This document shows, in pieces, positions 46,401 to 55,869 of a stretch of DNA of 64,000 nucleotides (its first letter is position 1; each line of letters opens with the position of its first letter). The stretch is from Plasmopara viticola (taxonomy: Eukaryota > Oomycota > Peronosporomycetes > Peronosporales > Peronosporaceae): positions 124,001-188,000 of the forward strand of contig MBPM02000062.1 in the NCBI GenBank assembly GCA_001695595.3, in the 5' to 3' direction. The notes under the pieces are model-generated. The model was not told where the DNA came from and ran no database searches. It was given only the letters and a program-made list of their open reading frames with translations. The position numbers were made by a program, and so were the translations under genes.

Positions 46401-46912
46401 GCCATAACCTCTGTCTCAAGGAGCGCGAGTCAAACGACATGCTCGCGGTATACGCAATTTAGGATCTAGAACCGGTCGGACATCTTCAAATTTGAAATGC
46501 TCAATTTGCTCCTTGGCAAACAAAACTGAGGTCGTCGGTGTTACGGCAGGCCAGACCCTGAGCTACATTTGCAGATGTCGGGCGCGAGCAATCTAAAAGC
46601 GAATAGCACGCAGTGTGGCGCATAATGCTTACAGATCATTTTCTTTTCTCGCCCGGAATGAAAGACCGAGCGCTACTATTGCGTAAAGATAAGTCTTGCG
46701 CGACGGTGTCAACAGGACAAGCCAAGCATCGTCTGAAGAAGACAGAATATTCTCACTTTGAAAACACCCTGCTTTTGAGGTTACACCTCGACAATGATAA
46801 CTTTGTGTTAAAGACGCTTTGTCCATGGTGATCACCGTCTGCGTAAAATATACGCTCATCACCGGTAGAGCTGGAAGCAGTGCGTTAATGAACTGAGCTC
46901 ATCATGAGGTCC

Positions 46913-47306
46913 CTATTTATTTCCGCGTAAGCAGTCCTTACGGATGCATGCTCGTGCGAAGGACAGCAGTCGACGACGAGTCTTCCGCCAAACGGACTCC
47001 TACCAAATGTATCGGTTTTCTTGCGTATCAATATTGCCCATCCTGTCGCCAGCTTCTTGTGTCGCTCTGCTTGTCGCTCAAAGCCTTAAATCATCCTCAG
47101 AGGATCCTTGAAACGTAAGTGCCGCCGGTGCGGTTCGCATTGCCGACAACGAGCGTCCGCTCTTTTGCGCCGCTAAACGGGTGCGGAAATTTTTAAGCAA
47201 ATCCAACGAGCTAGCTTTTAGAGCTGCGTGTGACTTACGCTGAGGATTTGTCGGGGATCGCAAGCTGGGGTCCGACCTCGTCAAAGAGATCACTTTGCTT
47301 CTTCAT
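46913..47306 (-). pseudogene. Decayed coding region, family unknown
   Basis: The minus strand starts at an ATG (47306) with MKKQSDLFDEVGPQL, then changes frame into a coding-like stretch (HAALKASSLDLLKNF...RTRLAAQKS), which after two in-frame stops continues as SVWRKTRRRLLSFARACIRK and ends at 46913. GC is higher than in the surroundings. A GTAAGT lies where the first frame ends, so an intron is not excluded, but the later stops argue for decay. Family not recognised; a retroelement or former gene are both possible. Confidence 0.3.
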
Positions 47307-47972
47307 TCTCTGATGACAAGGCTGGCGGGCTTAGACAACTATGAGGCTTGGGCCTTACCCACTTCGAACAGAAAATGATTGCCTCAATCGGACCGAGTGT
47401 GGTCTATAAGTGTCTGTCATACGACGGGTTACAATAATCCAGAATTATTATCGAGCATAATAATTTATTCTGATATGAATAGCCCTTAATTACTGGGCCA
47501 TGTACTGCGTTTCTATTAACCTTCACTGCCTTCTACTTGACGTTCGAAGCCGTAACATGACTAATGCCATACAGTGTGGTGATACCACCATCTAGTGTGA
47601 CACACACTGGGTGTCATCAGCACCTAGGGCATTGTCGGGGTCTGAAACAGATAAAGTTCTAAATGTACGAGCTACGCTCACACTGCCATCATCAATACGT
47701 TTTGCCCTCAGCTTTTGTTTATAATCCTAACTTATATTAGCTCTAATTCTAAACTGCAAGAAACATATCTTATCTCGGTGACAACAACAATACGAGCTTC
47801 TGAGGTCAGACGGGTAGCGATTTGCGACTCGTAGAGGACATTAGAGATCTTATCTTTCGTTTCTTCTGAGCAACTAGCTATGGCAGTTTCGCTGTGCTAT
47901 GAGCGCCGAAACTTCCATCTGAGGAGGGACATCTTCTGTGCTGCCAGTCATAAAAAAATGACCGAATTTACA

Positions 47973-47977
47973 TATCG
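47973..47977. repeat. Target-site duplication, left (TATCG)
   Basis: Identical to 54679-54683 immediately after the 3' LTR; 5 bp is the usual length for gypsy integrases. Confidence 0.85.
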
Positions 47978-48760
47978 TGTGACGTAACCGTCGTCATCTC
48001 CAGTTTTGCCGGTAACGTCCTTTACGCAGATAAATGAAAATATCTTAAAATATGCCTCGGAAAAGGTTGGGGTGACGCCCTCCTTCCAAGCGCGGGGGCC
48101 AAATGCTCGCGCGCTTCGGGCAGGTGCTCTCGGGCACCTGCAGGTCTCTAGCGAGTCTCACCCTCGATGCGACGGTCTCCACCACCAGAGCGCCACCTGG
48201 GCTCTTACCAAGTAAGAGCTAAACAAATTAATGGAAGACCCTCACGACCTCGGTGCTGGCTGCACTGCCCGCCGAACTAGACCCGACGTATGCGGACACC
48301 ACTCTATGCCGTGGACTAGCCAGACTGAGCCTAGCACGTGTATAACTTGGCAACGCGATAACGTAATACATTACATTACAACGAAAATATTCTCAAAAGT
48401 CATATGCATTGGTACTATCCTTAGGTATAGGCGATAATACAGTGTCCGACTCGACGACTGCTCCAGATGTCTCATAATAGTTGGGAACGAAGAGACCTTA
48501 TTGGATAAAAGAAATCTAGGATGTGTAAAAAGCCAGACGAAAATTAAGAGAAGGATCGCTTTCAAAATTGTAGCAGTAGATGGCTGAGAGCCATCAGTTA
48601 GGCTGTAGCAAGAAAATAAGTCTTAAGAGCTCTTTATCAAACATCACTTCTTAGTTTGCTTTAAGCAACGAACACTCCTCCTCTTCAACGATTCACCTCG
48701 CCCGCGCCTCATCCTCGTCCGACAGCCGACTTTAATCACTTCCTCCGCGACTGTGTAACA
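47978..48760 (+). repeat. 5' LTR of gypsy element (783 bp)
   Basis: Starts TGTGACG, ends CTGTGTAACA. Contains a SINE-like insert at 48054-48381. Outside that insert it differs from the 3' LTR at many positions and is 38 bp longer, mostly from small insertions near 48440-48480. Confidence 0.9.
48054..48381 (+). mobile_element. SINE-like element copy 1 (in 5' LTR)
   Basis: About 328 bp, GC-rich 5' portion, ending in short AATAC/ATTAC-type units. It is nearly identical to 54010-54337 (about three differences seen over the first ~315 bp) and similar to the reverse complement of 55418-55749. The left flank carries ATCTTAAAATAT, but the right flank reads GAAAATATTCTCAAAAG, so the duplication is imperfect here. 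No convincing pol III A/B boxes were found by eye. Confidence 0.7.
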
Positions 48761-49551
48761 AAGTATGCACTTGTGTCAATTTTAAAGTTCAAGGCAAGGG
48801 TGCTCGTGTTATATAGTGAGAAGCGAGTCATCCTATTATTATTGGTACGAGCCACATAGTGGGAAAACTAGATTGCAAAAGGTCGTCTTATAGTACAAAT
48901 TTAAGGTTTAGTGGTTGGTTTGTATGGATGCACGCTATTGCGGTACATACCTTCGAAACTTCTTCAGTTGGTCTGTGGTTTTGTGCTTTGCCTTTTGGTG
49001 AATCCCTGTCCTGCTTCTGTTAACATGCAAAATTACTTCCAGATGTGTTACCCGCTTGGCTTTGCTCGATCTACATACAATACTTCTGAGCTGTTTCGTT
49101 GGCTTTGCTGTATGGGAAAACAAAAATTTATGAGCCCACAAGCCCGTTCATCAATATCAGCAAGCTCCTAACAAGTCCTAACAAGGAACAAACGGCGAAA
49201 AGACTTGTGGTTATCAACGGTGAAGCAGCTAAAGCTTGTTCCACTTATCCGAATCGAAAACCCAGATTGTAGAGACTCAGATGCCAGGAATTTAGTGCAC
49301 GAAATCACTCGTAATCAGCAAGTTTGAAAGCTTTCAAAAGTTCGTTGGACCACTCTATCCATCTGTACAAAAAGCATAGACTGCAAAACAAAGTTTGATC
49401 AGTTTGATTTTACTCTTAAGGATTTAGTAAGGTCCGGTAGACTAAACAAAAAGTGCTGAAACGTCCAGCAAGTATGACCCAACAAAGAGGTCGTACGGAT
49501 TAGCGACCATCTTCAAACTAAGACCTCGTCGACAGAGCCGAATAAGTGCTC

Positions 49552-50644
49552 ATGACAATAACGAAAACCTCGCCCTCAAGATCACGAGCACCGACTCCGC
49601 AAGATGCGGCAAGTGCCAATGGCCAAGCGGATTCACCCGCTCAGCCTAATGTAGCTCCCTTTGCAGCCACAGGACAAGACACACTGTCCGTGTAGTAAAT
49701 ACTGTTGTATCTCACTCAGCAGAAACAGCAATATCAAGCCTAGGAGCAAGCTCAAATGCAAGCCCAGATGCAACAGGCTAATGAGCGCTTCGCGTCTCTC
49801 GTTGCATCAAAAGACGATCAGAAGGAAAAAGATCCTCTTGATTTCGAAGAGAGGTCAGATGAAGATATTAGAATACCGATTTTCGCAACGGAACAGCTTT
49901 ACGTCATTAAGCGCCACTTGATGACAACAGAGACGTCCGACTTTGTGACGCTTATCTCAAGTAATTTGGGCAATTCGTACTAAATTGGTACCGCGCCTTT
50001 ATCGCCGACTGCGAGCGCATGAACGTGCACAAGACATGAGCACTCTCTAAAATAAATTGCTCACACGCTTCAGGCCTATGGATTTCATTATGATCTTCGA
50101 GAGCGGATGTACTACCTGAAACAAAGGAAAACTATTCATGATAAGTTTTTAAGTTCCAGGACTTGATGTCCCAAACTGAATCAAAAATCAGTGATTTGAA
50201 AAGCGGTGCTTTTTCCAGAATGGATTACGGGTAGAAACGCAAAGAGAACCAATGAAGAGAGTCCCAGTGTTCTCCAGGAGGCCATTGAGGTTGCCTTCAA
50301 TTTCGAGTTTGCCCATTAATCGGGCAGGCCGAATAGTCAATCAATCAGGTCGTTTAAAACGGTATCTTCAGAATCCGTCTTTCGTGCGAACAAGTCACGA
50401 CCTCAGAAGCAAAAGCGATTTGAAAAGAGGAAAAACAAAGACAAGAAGTAGACTAAATCGGCGATATGTAGCAATTGTGGCATTGTCGGCCACATATCGC
50501 CGCAATGTACCGCTTCTAAACGCAAAGAAGCGAATCGTTATATTAGAAGTGCACCATTTGCTATTCTCGAAGCTGAAGCTTAAGCGAAGACGTCGGTCAA
50601 GAAAGACCCGTCACCGTTTTCATCGACGATGGATAAAGTTTTAA
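49552..50644 (+). pseudogene. Gypsy gag with CCHC zinc knuckle, broken
   Basis: Opens at ATG 49552 (MTITKTSPSRSRAPTPQ...), Gln/Ala-rich as many gag proteins, then stops and frame changes; a central piece at about 49756-49983 holds DPLDFEERSDEDI. Near the end, 50467-50508 encodes a perfect retroviral-type zinc knuckle CSNCGIVGHISPQC (C-x2-C-x4-H-x4-C), the RNA-binding motif of nucleocapsid. Confidence 0.75.
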
Positions 50645-53600
50645 AGGCGTATCCTAATACTTGGTGAGGCGACTTGAGCTCGAAATAATTAAGGGTAAGA
50701 TGATGCAAGTCGACCTTGGTCACGACCAGGTTGTTTACCGTCCCCGACGAATGGTTCACATGAACTTGCAGATACCTGGTATTCCTTTAACATTGGGGAC
50801 GTTCCAAGTCATGCCTTTTTTAGTAATAAGAATGTTATCAGTGAAATAGTGTGGCTTTGTGAGCAAATACCAGACATCGCCTGAACTACAGAAAGCATAT
50901 CTCCTCCCATCAACACAAAGCACCTTGCGGCAATTCGACAAGAACCGCAAAATCAACGTTCGTCCAGATAAACTACTGGACAATAAAATGCTCAAATCAA
51001 TCACAGCCGCGAGACCTTCGATTACTATCGGCAACAAGGCCATCATGGCCGTCAAAAAATGACGCAGATAATTTCTTCTCACCAATTTTTCAGAATGTTG
51101 CGGCATCACAAAGGCATTAAAGCTGTCTTTGTCATCAACTCCATGATTTCGATAAAAGCCGAGCATTCTAAAAATCACGAATGGGAATCGCTGAGGGAGA
51201 ATGTGGCGTATGAGGCGATACGCAAGTATGCGAAGACAGTATTTCGCGCGAAGCTTCCAAACAAGACATCTTCACTACCGGAAGAAATTCAGCACAAAAG
51301 TTTGCTCAAGCCCGGTAGCAAACCGAGATCCGTCAAACAATGGCTCTTGAGTCCTGAACAGCGCAGGACAATCCAAGAATGGACCAAAAAGATGGTTCAA
51401 GCAGGCATTCTTCGACGAAGTACGTGTGCTTTTTTTGCACCAACGCTTTGTGTCAAGAAGCCTGTAGGTTGGCGAACTGTACACTCGTCATCGCAATATA
51501 GCGACGATCTTGCCGGCGAACTCGATGCCACGTGAGGAGGACTCCTTTGACGTCATGCCCGAAAGTCATGCATGGACCTACTCTAAAGTTACGATCAGAT
51601 CAAATTGCGTGAATCGAATATCCCATTTAGGTCAAAATGCTTGAATTAAATTTCCCATTTACCGCATTTTTTCGACCCCAGATGGTCTATTTAAATATCT
51701 AGTCACTCTCATGGGACTGAGCGGAAGTCTAAGTACGTTTGAACGACTTTTGCAGAAAGTCCTTCGAAATTCAAGAATTGTGATGAGAATCTACTTTGAC
51801 GACAACTACGTGCTCATACAAAGAGAAAATGTCTCAGACCACGTAACGACTTTAGACCGTGTAATCAAACGGTGTGGAGAATGGCAAAATTACATCAAAT
51901 TGTCATAGTACCAATTCTGCGTGGACGAAGTCCCATGCTTAGGGAGCTTTGTCGGACGTTAAGACGATCGAATGGATTCCGACAAAAATGAGATCATCAC
52001 AGAAGGGCCTATTTCCAAGACAAAGAAGCAAATGCTTCTCAGGCACTACAGTCTATGTCTCAAGGTTTTGCAAGGACTTCGCGCAATTAGCAGGACCACT
52101 CCACGACAAAATACGAAAAAATGTCCTCGCGTAACGATTGAGCTCTCCGACGATCAGCTACGCTGCTTCACAACACTCAAGCGTCGCTTGACCCTCCCAT
52201 CCATCATAAGTCTTCCAAAATTTTCTAAACTATTTGGTATACGAATGCACGCCTCGATTTTTTTTGCGATAGGGGAGTCTTATTTTAAAAGGAGAGAGAG
52301 AAACAACATCCAATTGCTTTTTCTGGCCGGAAGATGAAGCCAGCTGAAATGAATCACCCTGTTCGTGAGCAAGAGCTACTTGCCATTATGCATGCGCTTA
52401 AAGTATGGCGTGTGTATCTTCTCGATCGACCATTTACGGTCGAAACATATCACAAAAGATTGTTGAGATGATCTTGACGCACACGACTACAAATCACAGA
52501 GAAGCTCGATGATTTAATGAGCTTGCTGAATATCAGTGTCTGTTCAAGCAAATTTCCGGAGAAACTAACACAGTGGCTGCTGCAATGTCACGCAATCCGG
52601 AATTCGAAAGTAAAGCTGCCCAAATTTGCTTCTGAAAGCAGCTAAGAACCGCGAGATCGTGGCGACAATCAGGACAAACGAGGTCACAATTGCTCACTCT
52701 GCAAAGACTATGTATGTGTGGAACAGAGATCATCCAGAAACTAAAAGAGGAGATGCTGTGCCATAGTACTCATTGCAGGATGTATTTCCAAACTGGCGAA
52801 GATGAGACGCCACGACTGTACATTCCAAACGACGAAGACCTGAATGATCGCGTCATCGGTGAAAATCATGATTTTGTATCGGCAGGCCACCCAGGAAAGT
52901 ACAAGACGTATCTGACGTTGCGTCAAAGGCGCTACTGACCAAAGATGACAAAGTAAATCCAGTGCTATGTCAACACATGCAAGACGTGTCATCGCAACAA
53001 GGCTAGGCAGATCAAACTGTCAATATTACTTCAGTCCTTGTATATTCCAAGAGGCAGATAAGTCGACTCTTTTATGGACTTCAGCGTGTCTTAACCGGAA
53101 ACCAATAGTGATTTCAATGCCGTCATAGTGATTGTTGATCGCTTGACATAAAGAACCATGTTCATCGCTACGAAGGCAACGGACAATATTAGAGAAATTG
53201 CAAAGTCTTCATGAAGAAATGAATGAAGGACCATGGCATACCAAGACCATTGTGTCCGACTGAGACACCAAGTTCACATCCAAGTTATGACAAGCAATCA
53301 TGTCTGCTGTGGGAAAGCAACACAATTTGGCTTCGGCTTTTAGGCTGCAAACGGATGGACAAATGGAAAGTACTAACGTTTATGGATTACCTCCGACGTT
53401 TCGTCTAGTCGCGAAGGGCCGAAACACAAGAGCGCATGAAGTACTATTATGACAAAAATGGACTTGTCCGAGACTTTCAGGTTGGTGATATGGTGCTTTT
53501 GAAAGGCAAGAATTTGGATGCCTGCCACAAGGGTGTTGATCAACCGAAGAAACTCGCGTCGAGATATATTGGCCCATTCCCGATAGTGAACGGAGTTCCG

Positions 53601-53760
53601 CGAGGTTCGTATGAGTTAAGATGATCGAAGGTATTGAAGCTGCACCCAGTGTTTGATACTTAACTGTTGAAGCCGTATCACAAGGACCCCAAGCGTCGGC
53701 AAAAGATGAATAAGGTCATGATGGCCGATGGCTCCGAGGGACGCCTCGTTAAAGCCAAAA
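50645..53760 (+). pseudogene. Gypsy pol: RT, RNase H, integrase, broken
   Basis: Pieces follow in the usual order. The reverse transcriptase start at 51290-51535 has LLSPEQRRTIQEW...AGILRRST...APTLCVKK; the GLSGSPSTFERLL block starts at 51711; the catalytic YFDD is at 51792-51803. RNase H remains include HPVREQELLAIMHALKVW at about 52355-52410. The integrase zinc finger keeps all four ligands in one frame: His codons at 52867 and 52888, Cys codons at 52978 and 52987 (H-x6-H-x29-C-x2-C), with two stops inside. The integrase core begins near 53070 (MDFSVS...VIVIVDRLT), and a GPY/F-like block (ASRYIGPFPIV) lies near 53550-53590. No chromodomain was recognised. A protease between gag and RT is not clear. 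Confidence 0.85.
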
Positions 53761-53933
53761 TTAATATCGTAAGTACAAGGGAAAAACTTAAGTAAAACGT
53801 TTGGTGGGTTGGTGAATCCAAGAAGGAAGCCACTTGAGAGCCCGTGGAGAATTTGAAGCAGATTTCCGGACTCATGGTAAATCAAAAGATGAGCCCTATC
53901 CTTTAAAGTAGGCATCCTCTTGAAGTGAGATCA

Positions 53934-54678
53934 TGTGACGTGACCGTCGTCACCGGCAGTTTTACCGGTAACGTCCTTTACGCAGATAAATGAAAATATC
54001 TTAAAATATGCCTCGGAAAAGGTTGGGGTGACGCCCTCCTTCCAAGCGCGGGGGCCAAATGCTCGCGCGCTTCGGGCAGGTGCTCTCGGGCACCTGCAGG
54101 TCTCTAGCGAGTCTCACCCTCGATGCGACGGTCTCCACCACCAGAGCGCCACCTGGGCTCTTACCAAGTAAGAGCTAAACAAATTAATGGAAGACCCTCA
54201 CGACCTCGGTGCTGGCTGCACTGCCCGCCGAACTAGACCCGACGTATGCGGACACCACTCTATGCCGTGGACTAGCCAGACTGAGCCTAGCACGTGCGTA
54301 ACTTGGTAACGCGATAACGTAATACAATACAATACAAATCTTAAAATATATATGCATTAGTACTATCCGTAGGTACAGGCGATAATATATCATAACCATT
54401 GGGAACCAAGAGACCTTATTGGATAAAAGAAAACTAGATGTGTAAAAAGCCAGATAGACAAAGAAGGAGGATAGCCTTTAATATGGATACAGTTGATGGC
54501 TGAGAGCAATCAGTTAGGCTGCAGCAAGAAAATAAGTCTTAAAAGCTCTTCATCTAATATCACTTCCCATGTTGCTTTAAGCAACAAACACAACTCCTCT
54601 TCTATAAGTTCACCTCGCTCGCACCTCAGCCTCGACCAACATATGACTTTTATCATCTTCCTCCGCGACTGTGTTACA
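53934..54678 (+). repeat. 3' LTR of gypsy element (745 bp)
   Basis: Starts TGTGACG, ends GTGTTACA, followed by TATCG. Contains SINE-like copy 2 at 54010-54337 with a perfect 12-bp flanking duplication. Confidence 0.9.
54010..54337 (+). mobile_element. SINE-like element copy 2 (in 3' LTR)
   Basis: 328 bp ending in AATACAATACAATACAA, flanked by perfect 12-bp duplications ATCTTAAAATAT at 53998-54009 and 54338-54349. This marks the insertion as a retroposon that entered an LTR by target-primed insertion. Confidence 0.8.
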
Positions 54679-55405
54679 TATCGTACCAAAGTCAGAAAGT
54701 GTTTATCAATACGCATCGTTGGATGTAGTTCAAGCCTAAAGGAGAGGCTTTTATGCTAAAATCTAACGCCCACTTAAAGAAGCCTCAAAGGCATTTATTT
54801 CCGATTTGCAGAATGTGGCACGATAGGGTACATTGCAAAATGTAGTACTCGACGAAAAAAATGATTTTTTGCGCTTATTCCGATTATAAATTGAGTCACC
54901 TGTAAAGGATTAAAGTTAAATTTGATCCACACTTGAAGTGTATTATCTAAACCAGTCTTCAAATTCAATTCGAGGGGACTGGGACAGTGACAGTTGTTCA
55001 TCAATGGGTGTCCTATCTTGTTGCTCACCACTCTATGTAAGAAGCTGTCTCACCCTTTTCCGCCTAGCAATGATGTGGACCACCACAATTGCGAAGCGCA
55101 ATGGGAGACTAAAATAGTATCGTCGTTGTATTAATCTTAAGGGGGTTTAGCGATTCAACCCTTTAAAACAGATCGTAGGCACTACATACTACCACATAAG
55201 ACTCGGTACAAAGTACATTTAACGGTACGGTAACTTCTACTCTTCAACATTCTAGTCGGACAATGTCGCCAAGATGCAAGGTTGCTTCTATCTCAATCGT
55301 GGCCTCTATCGCTGAGAGTCCATCGCTGCTGTCGTCATACACAGTTGTGACTGTCATCCCGATCATCGCTCTCCTTGGTTGGTCTCACGTCGAGCATTCA
55401 CCACG
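54679..55405. other. Short spacer
   Basis: The right copy of the TATCG target-site duplication is at 54679-54683. No gene seen in the rest. Confidence 0.6.
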
Positions 55406-55417
55406 AAAGTCGCAGTA

Positions 55418-55749
55418 TTGTATTGTATTGTATTGTATTACGTTATCGCGTTGCCAAGTTATGCACGTGCTAGGCTCTATGGCTAGTCCACGGCATAGAG
55501 TGGTGTCCGCATACGTCGAGTCTCGTTCGGCGGGCAGTGCAGCCAGCACCGAGGCCGTGTAGGTCTTCCATTATTTTGTGTAGTTCTGACTTGGTAAGAG
55601 CCCAGGTGGCGCCCTAGTGCTGGAGACCGTCGCGTCGAGGGTGAGACTCGTTAGAGACCTGCAGATGCCCGAGAGCACCTACCCGAAGCGCGCGAGCATT
55701 TAGCCCCCGCGCTTGGAAGGAGGGCGTCACCCCAAACTTTTCCGAAAAG
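55418..55749 (-). mobile_element. SINE-like element copy 3 (solitary)
   Basis: 332-bp minus-strand copy of the unit found in both LTRs, more diverged from them than they are from each other. On the plus strand the tail appears first as four ATTGT units. Perfect 12-bp duplications AAAGTCGCAGTA at 55406-55417 and 55750-55761 flank it. A separate duplication outside any LTR shows the unit moves on its own. Confidence 0.82.
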
Positions 55750-55869
55750 AAAGTCGCAGTAGTTTTTAAAATTGCAAACAGTTCTTTTAAGTTCGATTGT
55801 TCAAATGCGGTCAAACTTCCGTGCGGAAATGCCGTACATCAAAGTCTCGTGATACATAGAGCGCCTGTA

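Larger units (their letters stand above)
47978..54678 (+). mobile_element. Complete Ty3/gypsy LTR retrotransposon, 6.7 kb, decayed
   Basis: Bounded by two direct LTRs that start TGTGACG and end in TGTAACA/TGTTACA (TG...CA rule) and flanked by the same 5 bp, TATCG, at 47973-47977 and 54679-54683. The interior runs gag, reverse transcriptase, RNase H, integrase in the order of Ty3/gypsy elements, on the plus strand. Every domain carries stops or frameshifts, so the copy cannot make its own proteins. No clear tRNA primer-binding site follows the 5' LTR. The two LTRs differ markedly outside a shared SINE-like insert. Confidence 0.92.

Noticed and set aside
48054..48381. tRNA-derived head of the SINE-like unit
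   Set aside because: Partial matches to A and B boxes were found only on the opposite strand and too close together, so tRNA ancestry is not claimed.
48054..54337. SINE-like unit as an original part of the LTR
   Set aside because: A third copy outside any LTR has its own 12-bp duplications, and the 3' LTR copy is bounded by perfect 12-bp duplications.
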